A stretch of 42,471 nt of DNA from an uncultured Clostridia bacterium (GCA_934149305.1 CAKPEF010000016.1:1-42471); one strand, 5' to 3'. Numbered from the stretch's first letter, positions 16,714 to 26,901 are shown. A program made the numbers and translations. Notes: a model not told the origin generated them from the sequence alone.

Positions 16714-17424
16714 TTAATTATTTACTACTGTTCCTATATTCTCACCGCTTACTGCACTTATTATGTTTTCACCATTTCCAAGCGCAAATATCATTGTAGG
16801 CATATTATTGTCTCTGCAAAGTGAAGCAGCTGTTGAATCCATTACCTTTAGATTTTTTTGCAATATCTCAGTATATGTAATTTGATCAAACTTTTTAGCG
16901 TTTGGATTTTGTTTTGGATCATCATCATAAACTCCATCTATTGTTTTGCCAAAAAGAATTATTTCTGCATTGATTTCAGTTGCTCTAAGTGCTGCGCATG
17001 TATCTGTTGAGAAAAATGGGTTTCCTGTGCCGCCTGCAAATATAACAACTCTGCCTTTCTCAAGATGTCGTACTGCTTTTCTTCTTATGTATGGCTCAGC
17101 AACTTGCCTAATCTCCATTGATGTTTGAAGCCTTGTATCTAGCCCTCTAACTTCAAGTGCATCTTGAAGTGCCTGACCATTCATTATTGTAGCAAGCATT
17201 CCCATATAATCAGCTGTTGTTCTTTCCATTTGGTGAGCCTGTCTGCCTCTCCAAAAGTTTCCTCCTCCAACTACTATCGCAACTTCTACTCCCATATCAA
17301 CCACTTTTTTTATGTTGTCGCAAACTCTTCCAAGTGTGTCTGCATCTATACCAAATCCATTTGAACCAGCAAGAGCTTCACCACTTAATTTTAATAATAT
17401 TCTCTTATACTTAGCTTTAGGCAT
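16714..17424 (-). CDS. pyrH: UMP kinase
   Basis: A 236-residue amino-acid-kinase-fold enzyme. It opens YKRILLKLSGEALAG and has IVVGGGNFWRG (about 50-60), the segment FAGGTGNPFFSTDTCAALRA (about 130-149) and DGVYDDDPKQNPNAKKF. It phosphorylates UMP to UDP. It is the first gene of the unit with frr, uppS, cdsA, rseP, priA, def and fmt. AGGAGG lies before the ATG. The 92-base region upstream shows only a weak promoter-like TATAAA. Confidence 0.97.
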   Translation of the reverse strand: MPKAKYKRILLKLSGEALAGSNGFGIDADTLGRVCDNIKKVVDMGVEVAIVVGGGNFWRGRQAHQMERTTADYMGMLATIMNGQALQDALEVRGLDTRLQTSMEIRQVAEPYIRRKAVRHLEKGRVVIFAGGTGNPFFSTDTCAALRATEINAEIILFGKTIDGVYDDDPKQNPNAKKFDQITYTEILQKNLKVMDSTAASLCRDNNMPTMIFALGNGENIISAVSGENIGTVVNN

Positions 17425-17516
17425 AAAAAAACCTCCTATTATTTTTTACACAATATTTATATCATAAACTTGCTTGCTTTTAAAGAACTTTTAGAAAATT
17501 CACACATTCTTCAAAG

Positions 17517-18386
17517 TTATATTTGATCATCCTCTACAACATTTTCTGGCGGGGTATCTAAAATTTCTGGATGCTCAAACAAGTTTGTAAAATATTTAAG
17601 TGCAACTGACAAATAATATCCATCTGCTATTCTTTCATCTGCTACAAATCTTAGCTTCATTATTTTTCTTTCTGTAATTTTTCCCTCTTTTCCTATCACA
17701 CGTTGCTTTCTTCTATTTCCCATTGCTATAAATATTGATGTTGAACCAAAGTTATATATATGATGATATATAGGTTCCGCACCAATAGATCCCATATTAG
17801 TTATGAACACACTGGTATGAAAAGGGCTAGCATTATGCACACTTTTTGGAAGTATACCATAAAAATCTGTAAAGCGCATGAACCAAATCGCAAATGAAAA
17901 TAGAAATCTTGGTAATTTGTTAAGAGATTTCATAAGCTTATCTGTAGAATTTTGGTCGTTTTTTGCTTTTGTCTTTTCTATAACTTCATCTATTCTTTTT
18001 GATATATCATCTACTGTTGATCTTGGATCAAATTCAAATTTTACTGCTGTCTCTGGAGTGTTAATATTTAATTCTCTTTTGATTACCATAGAAATCAATA
18101 TATTGTCTCTTGCAAAGCATCTTCTGCCCGCTATAAAACGATTCATTCTTGGATATTGCGAAATCGTTCTTACTATTATAGCTATTATATAATCAAGTAG
18201 TCTTGCTTCTTCTCCATTTTTTCTTTTTTCTCTCACTAATTCATCTATTTTGCTTATATCTACTTCCGCATCAAAAAATACTTCTGAATCATTTCTATCC
18301 CTCATTATAAACGGGATTATTACATTTGTTGGATCTGAATTCCTTACTCTTCTGCCATCATACCTGTCTCCGAATTTTTTCTTCAT
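17517..18386 (-). CDS. Stand-alone 2-oxoacid dehydrogenase E2-like acyltransferase domain
   Basis: A 289-residue protein that resembles the catalytic domain of E2 acyltransferases. It lacks the lipoyl and E1/E3-binding domains at the front. The equivalent of the active-site DHRxxDG reads ADERIADGYYLS (about 250-260), so glutamate stands where the catalytic histidine belongs. FITNMGSIGAEPIYHHIYN resembles the E2 trimer core. No dehydrogenase genes lie nearby. Similar stand-alone genes occur in other Clostridia, so this is a family trait, and its reaction is unknown. GAGGGGG precedes the ATG. Confidence 0.75.
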   Translation of the reverse strand: MKKKFGDRYDGRRVRNSDPTNVIIPFIMRDRNDSEVFFDAEVDISKIDELVREKRKNGEEARLLDYIIAIIVRTISQYPRMNRFIAGRRCFARDNILISMVIKRELNINTPETAVKFEFDPRSTVDDISKRIDEVIEKTKAKNDQNSTDKLMKSLNKLPRFLFSFAIWFMRFTDFYGILPKSVHNASPFHTSVFITNMGSIGAEPIYHHIYNFGSTSIFIAMGNRRKQRVIGKEGKITERKIMKLRFVADERIADGYYLSVALKYFTNLFEHPEILDTPPENVVEDDQI

Positions 18387-18409
18387 ATGTTTTCCCCCTC
18401 TTTTATTTT

Positions 18410-18515
18410 GTTTGTGTTCACTAATTGTAGTATTTTTTTCGACTTTATTTTAGTATTCCGCTAGCAATTGTTTGTTATGGAGCACACCTAAGCTCCGCTA
18501 CATTTTATGCAATGT
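18410..18515. repeat. Intergenic repeat element, copy 3 (core 18471-18506)
   Basis: Core TTATGGAGCACACCTAAGCTCC followed by GCTACATTTT. The left flank GTGTTCACTAATTGTAGTATTTTTTTC matches the flank of copy 2. It fills the gap between the E2-like gene and the downstream sugar gene. Confidence 0.7.
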
Positions 18516-18518
18516 GTT

Positions 18519-20370
18519 TTAGTTTTTTTCTTCTAAATCTATAAAAGTTGGAACAACTTCTTTTATTACATTTTTTACTTCATCTCTAGTGCAATTTTCT
18601 TTTTTAATAAGATTATTTAATTTTTCTAAAATTTCTTTCATTTCGCTTTCGTTTGGTCCTTTTATTTTTGATATCATTATTTTTTGATGCAATGTTTTTA
18701 TAAGGCCCTCTTCTGACATTAGAAGCTCTTCATATAGTTTTTCGCCTTTTCTAAGTCCTACGATTTCTATTGGAACATTTTTGCCGGATAATTTAATTAG
18801 CGTTTTTGCTAAGTCATATATTTTCACTGGTTCGCCCATGTCTAGCACAAATATCTCACCATCTTTTGCAAATGTAACAGATTGAAGTATAAGCCCAACA
18901 GCCTCTGGTATAAGCATGAAGAACCTTGTTATTTCTTTGTGTGTTACTGTAACCGGTCCGCCTTCTTCTATTTGTTTTTTAAATAGTGGAATAACACTTC
19001 CATGGCTTCCGAAGTACATTTCCAAATCTAACTGCCGTGAATATTGTATTACTTGTTTCGTTTTTTGCCTGAATTATCATTTCGCATATTCTTTTAGATG
19101 CTCCCATTATACTTGTTGGATTTACCGCTTTATCTGTTGATATAAATGTGAATTTTTCAACGCCATATTTATCACTACATTCCACTACATTATATGTTCC
19201 AAAAACATTATTTTTTATAGCTTCTTCTGCACTATTTTCCATAAGTGGAACATGTTTATGAGCTGCTGCATGGAAAACTATTTGTGGTCTATATTGGCTA
19301 AATATCTCTTCCATTCTTTTTCTATCTCTAACACTTGCAATCAATGTTTCTATTGGTGCATTTTTATTTTTTTGTTTCAATTCCATCTCTACTTCATATA
19401 GAGTGTTTTCATATATATCAACCATTACTAATTTTTTAGGATTAAATTTTAATATTTGTCTGCAAAGTTCACTGCCTATTGAACCTCCAGCTCCTGTTAC
19501 TAATACTACCTTTCCACACAAATATTTTGATATTTTATCACTGTCTAAAGAAATCGGTTCTCTGCCTAATAAATCTTCAACTTCTACATCTCTTAATGAA
19601 TCATTTAAATTTTCTCCCGTTATCACTTTGTCTAATGGCTCTACTATTTTTACTTTGACATTCGTTTGATCACATATTCTTAATATTTTATTTTTTTCTC
19701 GTGGTTTGATATTATTTATTGAAAACAATATTAAATCTATATGTTCTTCTTCACATACTTCTGGAATTAAGTCTCTTCCTCCTAGAATTTTTATGCCATG
19801 CATTGAAAAATTCTTTTTGTTTTGATCATCATCTATAATTCCAACTATATCATATTCATTTTTTGCGCTCATTTGTATTGTTTTTATTATTTGTGATGCT
19901 GCTTGGCCGGCGCCTATTATCAATACTTTCTTTTTATCTGCTATGTTATCTACTGCAGCCGCATATGAAATTGTTCTAAGTAAGACTCTCATTACAATGC
20001 TTAGCCCACCTGTAAATATACATGCAAGCATTATCACATTTACATCTAAGGTTCTTGGAACTACAAGTGGCTTTATAAAAGATAATATAAGAGCCGTCAT
20101 AATCGCCACCACGCCTATTGATATATAGTCTTTTGTGCCAGAATATCTTATCATTTTTTTATATGTGCCTAACAAATAAAGCAGTGTTATATATATCCCT
20201 ATAGTTGCAAGTATTGTGTTTCTAATTGGATGTTCAGATAAATCAAATCCGATATTTTCAAAATATAATGATAAAAAGTAACCGATTATTACAACTATAA
20301 CATCTAGCATCACAAGCATCGCTACTTTTACTGCACTTGGCATCTTTTGGATTTTAGTTATTATATGCAT
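18519..20370 (-). CDS. Membrane-bound UDP-sugar dehydratase/epimerase (CapD/PglF/EpsC type), read through a +1 shift at CGG
   Basis: An N-terminal block of four membrane helices (about 12-120) is followed by a first nucleotide fold (VLIIGAGQAASQI) and an SDR domain opening GAGGSIGSELCRQI. The active-site stretch is STDKAVNPTSIMGASKR, with methionine at the usual tyrosine position as in the PglF/WbpM group. Frame 0 breaks at 19009-19011 in FGNVL, reading GTA CTT CGG AAG, and ends at 18979. Skipping the C restores G-N-V-L-G-S-H-G-S-V, the family motif, and continues to 18519: 616 residues, the normal size. It probably makes a nucleotide sugar for a surface glycan together with the ligase upstream. 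Confidence 0.9.
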
Positions 20371-20380
20371 TTTTTCTCTC

Positions 20381-22051
20381 CTATTTTTTCTTTTTATCTA
20401 TAGTTAATTTTGTGCTTTCTGGTATCTCAGCAATCGCAACAAAACCAACAAATATATAGAAGTATCCTGATGTGTAAAATCCTGAATTTCCAAAGAAAGA
20501 TGAAACTATATAGGATACTATTACAAACATTCCTAAGCACTCATATACATCCCATTTTTTAATTGTCTTTAATTTTCTTACCCAGATAGCAACTATACCA
20601 ACAACATATAGTAGCATACCAACAATACCAGTAGTTGCTGCGAGTTGTAAAATTAAATTATGGCTTCTTCCTTCATTTATTCCAAATTGTTCATCGTATA
20701 CATACTTTATATTTTCTAATCCATATCCAAATAACGGTCTTTGGAATGCCATTACAAGTGCTTTTTGCCACAATATGCCTCTACCTGAACCTATATTGTC
20801 TACATCACTTCTCGTTGTAGTAGTATTGCTTTCACCACTTTCTATATTATTTTGTTTATCCTCATTTGAAGTATTCCCATTTTCTTTGCTTTCTACTAAT
20901 AATTTAAAGTCGTTATAAATTCCTGAAAAGTTCTTTTCTACTATATTTTGTTTTTGCTCGTTTACAGTAGTTGCAGATAAGACTGCGAACATTGCAACCA
21001 CTATACCTATATATGCTAACTCTCTTTTATTTATTTTTCCATCTTCTTTTGGTATGAAAGCATATATAATAAGGAAAATTAAACTTGCACTTATTCCTAA
21101 ATATGCTCCAAATGTATTATTTATTATTGCCATTCGTAACATTATTGCATATGCAATCAAATACAAAATATTTATATATACCTTTTTTTCTTTAACAAAC
21201 ATTATAGCAGCCACAATTACACAGATAGATAGATAATATCCGTAATGATTTGAATTATGGAATATTCCACTTGTTTTTTCACCTATAATTCGCTTTGAAA
21301 CAATTAGAAAGTTATTTCCATATGGCTCACCACCATTGCCAAATAGTATCTCACCTATTGTCTTGGCAGATGATGTTATCAAGACTCCACCATCATATTT
21401 ATCTGATGTCAAATATTCATAATTCCATAGAGTCACAGCTGCAAGTATAGTCGCTGTAATTAAAAATGTATTTACTATAATTCTTCTATATTTTTCGTCT
21501 TTACCCATTAGTATTGAAGAAACTAGCATTGATGCATACATCATAAATGAAAAATATCCATCTTTTAAATTAAAACAGCCTATAAACGATCTATACGTAT
21601 CATAAGCTAAAATTGAACTTATAAAAACCCATATCATAAAAATTAAAAGCAATGTAAGTGGCCACTGTTTTTTCAAAAAACTTTTAATTTTTACAATCAT
21701 TTTTCCTTCACTGTTTTCCATAAAGTTCACTAAATAATATAACGTTAAAACAATTGTAGCTAAAAGCAAGAATATATTATAAAAATATATTATACGAGTG
21801 CCATTATCGTAATTTGTTCCTCCATATAATGCATTTCCTGCCTCATTTCTTGCTACATAATATTTTTCAACGTAATATAATGGATTTAAAGTAGCCTCTC
21901 CATTTTGGTTTCTTACAATTGTAGGTGAAAAGTTTAAAATTGCTAAATACACTAAAAATTGGATTGATAGTGCAAATAGTATTATAAACGCCCATCTGCT
22001 TATTAGTTTTTCAGTTTTTTCTTTTCGTGATACTTTTCTTTGATTTTTCAC
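20381..22051 (-). CDS. O-antigen ligase/polymerase-family membrane protein
   Basis: A 556-residue polytopic membrane protein with about twelve helices and a long soluble loop near 360-415 rich in N, S and T. The Wzy_C-type region includes FHNSNHYGYYLSI and the loop GRGILWQKALVMAFQRPLFG followed by YGLENI and GRSHNLILQLAATTG. Such proteins join or polymerise surface glycans. I start at the GTG at 22051, seven bases after AAGGAGG. The TTG at 22078 has no ribosome site. It precedes the CapD-type gene by ten bases, so the two form a glycan unit. Confidence 0.85.
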   Translation of the reverse strand: MKNQRKVSRKEKTEKLISRWAFIILFALSIQFLVYLAILNFSPTIVRNQNGEATLNPLYYVEKYYVARNEAGNALYGGTNYDNGTRIIYFYNIFLLLATIVLTLYYLVNFMENSEGKMIVKIKSFLKKQWPLTLLLIFMIWVFISSILAYDTYRSFIGCFNLKDGYFSFMMYASMLVSSILMGKDEKYRRIIVNTFLITATILAAVTLWNYEYLTSDKYDGGVLITSSAKTIGEILFGNGGEPYGNNFLIVSKRIIGEKTSGIFHNSNHYGYYLSICVIVAAIMFVKEKKVYINILYLIAYAIMLRMAIINNTFGAYLGISASLIFLIIYAFIPKEDGKINKRELAYIGIVVAMFAVLSATTVNEQKQNIVEKNFSGIYNDFKLLVESKENGNTSNEDKQNNIESGESNTTTTRSDVDNIGSGRGILWQKALVMAFQRPLFGYGLENIKYVYDEQFGINEGRSHNLILQLAATTGIVGMLLYVVGIVAIWVRKLKTIKKWDVYECLGMFVIVSYIVSSFFGNSGFYTSGYFYIFVGFVAIAEIPESTKLTIDKKKK

Positions 22052-22135
22052 CAAAATTCCTCCTTGTGCTTTCGCCAATATTATATCTTAATTATTTTAT
22101 CACACCAGAATAAAAAAGCATAGTAAAAAACAAAA

Positions 22136-22183
22136 AAAGATACACGAAAACACTAAAGAATTTAGCATTTTCATGTATCTTTT
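22136..22183. terminator. Terminator between the Xer gene and the ligase
   Basis: On the minus strand AAAGATACATGAAAATGCTAAA pairs with TTTAGTGTTTTCGTGTATCTTT, with two wobble pairs or mismatches. A T-run follows. It lies just beyond the stop codon of the recombinase gene. Confidence 0.85.
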
Positions 22184-22193
22184 ATATTTAATT

Positions 22194-23078
22194 TTACGCA
22201 CGTGGATGAGATTTCATGTATACATCTTTTATTCTATTTTGGCCAATTTGTGCATACACTTGAGTAGATGATATATCCGAATGACCCAACATTTCTTGAA
22301 TTGCTCTAAGTTCTGCTCCATTTTCTAAAAGATGTACTGCAAATGAATGTCTTAATGTATGAGGAGTAATATCTACATCTATATTTGCTTGTACTTTATA
22401 TTGTTTTATAATTTTCCAGAAGCCTTGTCTTGTAAGTCTTTGTCCATTTATATTAACAAATAATGCTTTATCGTTTTCGTCTTTTAAAAGAATTTTTCTT
22501 GATTTTTCTATATATTCTTTTAACGCATTAACAGCTAATGAACCTATCGGTATTACTCTTTCTTTAGTTCTACCTGCACATTTTATATATCCTTCTTCTA
22601 GATTTATATCATTTATGTTTAGAGATATAAGCTCTGTAACTCTAATTCCTGTGGCATATACAAGTTCGAGCATTGCTTTGTCTCTATATCCCTTTAAATC
22701 AACGCATTTTGGTTGTTCTAATAATAATTCTACTTGCTCAGAAGATAAAACCTTTGGTGGTTTTCTCTCGATTTTTGGTGATTCTATATTTAGTGTTGGA
22801 TCTTCATTTATAATCTTAGTTCTATGTAAATATTGATAAAAAGAACGTAACGAAGCTAGGTTTCTAGATACTGTAGAAACTGCTTTTCCTTTTTCTTTTA
22901 AATTCTCTAAATAATCCTTTATTTCATCACAATCTGTTTTTACCATATCTAGGTTGTTCTCTTCCAAATAATTACAATAAAGTTTTATGTCTCTATTGTA
23001 TGATTGTAGTGTATTGTCTGATAGTTTTTTATCATTTTGCAAAAAGTTCAAAAAATTTTCAACCAAATTATTCTCCAT
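22194..23078 (-). CDS. Tyrosine recombinase XerC/XerD
   Basis: A 294-residue tyrosine recombinase with an N-terminal SAM-like DNA-binding domain and a catalytic domain. The catalytic residues are visible: ATGIRVTEL (R), GRTKERVIP (K region), HTLRHSFAVHLL (H-x-x-R), LGHSDISSTQVY (H and tyrosine). The length fits XerD, which resolves chromosome dimers at dif. I use the ATG at 23078 because AAGGAG is eight bases before it. The longer reading from 23144 has no such site. In other Clostridia xerD also lies next to spoIIM. Confidence 0.93.
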   Translation of the reverse strand: MENNLVENFLNFLQNDKKLSDNTLQSYNRDIKLYCNYLEENNLDMVKTDCDEIKDYLENLKEKGKAVSTVSRNLASLRSFYQYLHRTKIINEDPTLNIESPKIERKPPKVLSSEQVELLLEQPKCVDLKGYRDKAMLELVYATGIRVTELISLNINDINLEEGYIKCAGRTKERVIPIGSLAVNALKEYIEKSRKILLKDENDKALFVNINGQRLTRQGFWKIIKQYKVQANIDVDITPHTLRHSFAVHLLENGAELRAIQEMLGHSDISSTQVYAQIGQNRIKDVYMKSHPRA

Positions 23079-23179
23079 ACCACATACTCCTTCTATAACT
23101 GTATTCGCACATAATTTTATAAACCCAAGGTTTATGTGTACCATTTATCCTTCGATTTTATGTCATTTTCGACAAGCTT

Positions 23180-23208
23180 ATTCTATACAATAAATGAAAA
23201 TAATGCAA
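23180..23208 (-). promoter_or_regulatory. Probable sigma-A promoter of the Xer gene
   Basis: TTGCAT (complement of 23203-23208) and TAGAAT (23180-23185) are 17 bases apart on the minus strand, about 100 bases before the start codon. Confidence 0.5.
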
Positions 23209-23246
23209 GCTTTTTTTGCTTTTTATGTAAAATTATTTTATCTAGT

Positions 23247-23415
23247 AGTTACTGTTCATTCCTAATTTATAACAAAGCTGAATTATAATGTTTTTATGGA
23301 GCACGCTGTGCTTAAGCTACATGTTAACTTGTATACCGGTAAAATGATGCTAATTATTGTTTTTATGGAGCATACTGTGCTTAAGCTACATATTTACTTG
23401 CATACCGTTAGCAAG
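23247..23415. repeat. Intergenic repeat, copies 4 and 5 in tandem
   Basis: Two cores, GTTTTTATGGAGCACGCTGTGC and GTTTTTATGGAGCATACTGTGC, both continue TTAAGCTACAT. They are 69 bases apart, and similar tails follow (ACTTGTATACCGGTA and ACTTGCATACCGTTA). The left flank GTTACTGTTCA recurs before copy 7. Confidence 0.75.
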
Positions 23416-23433
23416 ATAATAATTTATTTATTT

Positions 23434-24054
23434 TTAATTCAAGCTTAATATTATTTTTTGTGTCACCATACCGATTATTCCCTCTGCAAATGATGAAAAT
23501 ATCAGAAGAATTATCGTTATCAAGCACAATGTCGTATGTCTAATAAATTCAAGTTTTATGTCTTTTTTACTTTTTAATATATTTTTAGTCACTTCTATGG
23601 CACTATTACATAAAAGTATTATCGATAAAACAGAAAATACCTTTGGTAAATAAATTGACGAATAAACTAAACCATATCCTTTGTATATCCCAAATGAATA
23701 TATTATATATGAAATTGTGATACCAATTGAAAATCCCTCAAATAAGATATAAAGTATTAAAAGTGGTGCTCCAATTATCGATAACCCAACAATCCAAAAT
23801 CCTATTATAATCACTATGTTTTTTATTAAAGATTCGATTACTATACTTTTGGCATTATAATTTGTTTTGGCTACATCTATATTTTTAAAAAGGTTCTCAC
23901 TTTCAATAAATAGGTCGGTTGATATTTTATTTTTTAGATATATACTTCCAATTATTATTCCTAATAAAAATATTATACAAAGAAAATATACAAGTTTTAT
24001 ATTGCTTCTTTCTTTTGCCACTCTTTTTTCTTTTTTGATAACTTTAATTTTCAT
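23434..24054 (-). CDS. spoIIM: Stage II sporulation protein M
   Basis: A 206-residue membrane protein of the SpoIIM family with about five helices. The first helix spans 20-42 and the family segment LLILYILFEGFSIGITISYI lies near 115-135. SpoIIM is part of the DMP complex with SpoIID and SpoIIP that thins peptidoglycan during engulfment. I use the ATG at 24054 because GGAGGT lies six bases upstream. Its presence together with spoVAE indicates a spore former. Confidence 0.9.
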   Translation of the reverse strand: MKIKVIKKEKRVAKERSNIKLVYFLCIIFLLGIIIGSIYLKNKISTDLFIESENLFKNIDVAKTNYNAKSIVIESLIKNIVIIIGFWIVGLSIIGAPLLILYILFEGFSIGITISYIIYSFGIYKGYGLVYSSIYLPKVFSVLSIILLCNSAIEVTKNILKSKKDIKLEFIRHTTLCLITIILLIFSSFAEGIIGMVTQKIILSLN

Positions 24055-24074
24055 GAATTTGACCTCCACATAAT

Positions 24075-24180
24075 ATTGGTTGTGTTCATTAATTTTTATG
24101 GAGCACACTTAAGCTCCTCTACATTTTTGCAACAGTTTTATGTTTTTCGCAAATTAGTTTTCACTACCATAATTTTTTAT
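24075..24180. repeat. Intergenic repeat element, copy 6 (core 24093-24127)
   Basis: Core TTTTTATGGAGCACACTTAAGCTCC followed by TCTACATTTTT. The left flank is GTTGTGTTCATTAATT and the right flank GCAAATTAGTTTTCACTACCATAATTTT, as in copy 2. In this copy GGAGC can pair with GCTCC. Confidence 0.75.
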
Positions 24181-24223
24181 ATACTTATGCTTGGTCAATA
24201 TTTATTATGCATTATTCACGCTT

Positions 24224-24673
24224 TTAAACCGTTTTAGCAGCCTCTACAGCCATTTCGTCACACCTATTATTGTATTCGTTGTCGCTATGTCCTTTTACTT
24301 TTATCCATTCAATTTTATGTATCTTTGTATAATTGTATATTTCGATCCATAATTCTTTATTTTTTACATCTTTTTTATCTGCAGTCTTCCAACCATTTTT
24401 GAACCAATTATATATCCAACCATTTGTAAAGGCATTTATTAAATATGCACTATCGCTATATATTTTAACATTGCATGGCTTTTTTAATAATTTAAGTGCT
24501 TCTATAGGTGCAGTAAGTTCCATTCTATTATTTGTTGTTTCTTTTTCACCGCCACTTATTTCTTTCATTTTGCCTTTGCACATAAGTATTGCACCCCAAC
24601 CACCTTTTCCAGGATTTCCACTACACGCTCCATCTGTATATATAGTAACATCTTCTAATATAGTATCTTGCAT
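24224..24673 (-). CDS. rnhA: Ribonuclease HI
   Basis: A 149-residue RNase H of type 1. The acidic active site is complete: TIYTDGACSGNPGKGGWGAI (D), NNRMELTAPIEAL (E), KIYSDSAYLINAF (D) and the late GHSDNEYNNRCDEMAVEAA (H and D). It also has the basic handle loop WKTADKKDVKNKELW. It degrades RNA in RNA-DNA hybrids. It is last in the unit behind tmcAL. Confidence 0.96.
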   Translation of the reverse strand: MQDTILEDVTIYTDGACSGNPGKGGWGAILMCKGKMKEISGGEKETTNNRMELTAPIEALKLLKKPCNVKIYSDSAYLINAFTNGWIYNWFKNGWKTADKKDVKNKELWIEIYNYTKIHKIEWIKVKGHSDNEYNNRCDEMAVEAAKTV

Positions 24674-24687
24674 GTTTCTCCTTTCTG

Positions 24688-25926
24688 TTACACTTGCACA
24701 ATTTGTTTTGTGTAATCTAAGTTAGATTTTCTGTATGCTGGAATTTCATAGCCAAGCGTGTAGATATTTGTTGCCAAAATATCTTTTTCTATCATTCTTC
24801 TTCCTGTTTCGTTTGCACTCTTTAAGAACTTACTAACAGATGTTACTATAGGCAAGTTTGACTTGTTGTATATCTGTGTTAATAATTTCTCACCTGTCTT
24901 TGTAAAGCCTAACACCCTTATGTATTGTGGATTGTATTTATAATTATTGACTTCATCTTTTGTTATATTAAGTAAAGCATGCAATAATATTCTTTGTATT
25001 CTTGTTCTTGTATATCTTTTTGATTTCATCATATCAATTAGTTTTTCAATTTCTGTTGTTTCGTTTGATGCCTTTTTAAGCACATTTTCTAATCCCTCTG
25101 ATACATCTGCTAGTTCAAATAAATCATTTGCAAGTGATCTTCTAAGTATATAGAATATCTCTTTTTCGTATTTTTCAATATTCATTGGTTGTTTTCCTGA
25201 AAGTAATTCTGTATTTAATATATCAAAACTTTCTTTAGGCATAACATCTTGCAATACTTCTATTTCTTGCTTTTCTAGTAATTTTCTTATCGCAGTTGCA
25301 CTACATACACCATCTACAATGTTAGTAGAATTATAATCCTCACCTTTTCTTTTGATAATATTAGGTACTATCGGACTATTGTTATACATAAGTGCTTTTA
25401 GATACTCAATCCCTAATACATTATTTGCATCCAAAAGGATTTCAGATATGTACTTGGCATCATATTCTTTTTTTATAAAATTTTTTAACGCATTACTTCT
25501 GGCAATAGGAAAAGAAAGACCTTTTTTTAGTTCATTTTGAAGCATAATTTTATAATCATTTGGTTCTAGGTAAAGTACATTTGCTACTCTTTTTAATGCA
25601 TCAAGATCTGTTGTTTTTGCACCAAAAGATAGTGAATCCACTATTCCCAAACTATCTAATAATCCAACACTTCCCTGAGCAAAAAATTCAGCGCTTGATG
25701 TTGCATAATATGTAGGCAGCTCTATTACTAGATCTATTCCATTTTTTAGTGCCATTTCTGTTCTTGTCCATTTATCAAATAGTGCAGGTGCACCTCTCTG
25801 CACGAAGTTTCCACTCATAATGGCAACTATCGCATCACAGTTTGTCACCTCTTTTGTTTTCTCTATATGATATGCATGTCCATTATGAAATGGATTGTAT
25901 TCCGCTATAATCCCGCAAACTTTCAT
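24688..25926 (-). CDS. tmcAL: tRNA(Met) cytidine acetate ligase (TmcAL/YlbM)
   Basis: A 412-residue nucleotidyltransferase-fold protein. It opens CGIIAEYNPFHNGHAYHIEKT (HNGH motif) and includes GNFVQRGAPALFDKW and ISEILLDANNVLGIEYLKAL. TmcAL uses ATP and acetate to acetylate C34 of elongator tRNA-Met. In B. subtilis this family was called YlbM. The ATG has AAGGAG upstream and begins four bases after DUF1189 ends. Confidence 0.93.
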   Translation of the reverse strand: MKVCGIIAEYNPFHNGHAYHIEKTKEVTNCDAIVAIMSGNFVQRGAPALFDKWTRTEMALKNGIDLVIELPTYYATSSAEFFAQGSVGLLDSLGIVDSLSFGAKTTDLDALKRVANVLYLEPNDYKIMLQNELKKGLSFPIARSNALKNFIKKEYDAKYISEILLDANNVLGIEYLKALMYNNSPIVPNIIKRKGEDYNSTNIVDGVCSATAIRKLLEKQEIEVLQDVMPKESFDILNTELLSGKQPMNIEKYEKEIFYILRRSLANDLFELADVSEGLENVLKKASNETTEIEKLIDMMKSKRYTRTRIQRILLHALLNITKDEVNNYKYNPQYIRVLGFTKTGEKLLTQIYNKSNLPIVTSVSKFLKSANETGRRMIEKDILATNIYTLGYEIPAYRKSNLDYTKQIVQV

Positions 25927-25929
25927 ATA

Positions 25930-26883
25930 TTACTCCTTCTTATCTTCATCTTGCTTTGAATCTGTTTTATTACTATCTCCATTTATAAGTTCATTATATT
26001 TTTTTAGCTCTTCTTCAAATCCTGTTGGTGTATTTTTTGATTTTACATTTTGACTAAACATCATTATAAATGCATCTAATCTTATTGCTCTAATTGCGTA
26101 TATTATATAAACATAAGTAAGTGCTAATGTTGTATAATATGTGTAATCTTTGCCAAAACCAACTAAACACGTTGCTATAACATCTATTATTAGAGGTAAA
26201 GTGTACGCATATATCGCAATTTTTGTATAATTTTTAAAGTTTAGCATAACTCCCATTGGAAGACATATAAAAGATATTATAAGCGCTAAAAACAATATTT
26301 TTATAAATGTTGCTATAAAGTACGAAAAATATACTGAAACGAAAATTGTAGAAATGGCTTGTGTTTTATATTTTGTATTCGAATATGCTTCTTTTATTAT
26401 CTCATACAATCCATTTTTATCTGTATTCATTTCGATTTCTTTAAATGTTGGTATTCCTTCAAGCGGATATCCTAAGTTTTCGATTGTTATTTTATCTTTA
26501 TTTACTAGTATCACACTGTCGTAAATTACAAGTTTTGAATACTCGTTTGTTTTCTTGTATTCTTCATATGTGTAATTTGTATCTACAGCTAAATATGAAT
26601 TATCATCAATTTCTTGATTATATAAGCTTTTTACATCTAAAACTCCATCTGCTAGCTCAAATTCAGGAATTACTTTATCATAATTCTCAATAATTTCAAC
26701 TATAGCATTATTTATTTTTTCACAAACATTTACTGTAAGAATGATAGATACTAAAAGCACTAATTCTATAAGATATAAAAATGATTTATAAAATTTTTCA
26801 TATTTTATTAAAAATGGATAGCTTCTAAAATCTGTTAATACAAGAAACATCTTTTTAAAAAAACTCATTTTTTCTTTTTTCAC
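25930..26883 (-). CDS. DUF1189 family membrane protein
   Basis: A 317-residue membrane protein of the DUF1189 type. It opens MSFFKKMFLVLTDFRSYP-like, has one helix near 35-55, a soluble outer domain to about 180 and further helices near 185-280. The function is unknown. The start is GTG at 26883, ten bases after AAGGAG. The ATG five codons later would be too far from that site. Confidence 0.82.
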   Translation of the reverse strand: MKKEKMSFFKKMFLVLTDFRSYPFLIKYEKFYKSFLYLIELVLLVSIILTVNVCEKINNAIVEIIENYDKVIPEFELADGVLDVKSLYNQEIDDNSYLAVDTNYTYEEYKKTNEYSKLVIYDSVILVNKDKITIENLGYPLEGIPTFKEIEMNTDKNGLYEIIKEAYSNTKYKTQAISTIFVSVYFSYFIATFIKILFLALIISFICLPMGVMLNFKNYTKIAIYAYTLPLIIDVIATCLVGFGKDYTYYTTLALTYVYIIYAIRAIRLDAFIMMFSQNVKSKNTPTGFEEELKKYNELINGDSNKTDSKQDEDKKE

Positions 26884-26901
26884 TACTTCTTTTCTCCTTA
26901 A

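Larger units (their letters stand above)
23079..23433. other. 355-base intergenic region
   Basis: This gap between spoIIM and the Xer gene holds a likely promoter for Xer (23180-23208) and two hairpin repeat cores in tandem (23290-23322 and 23359-23391). I see no gene in it. Confidence 0.7.
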
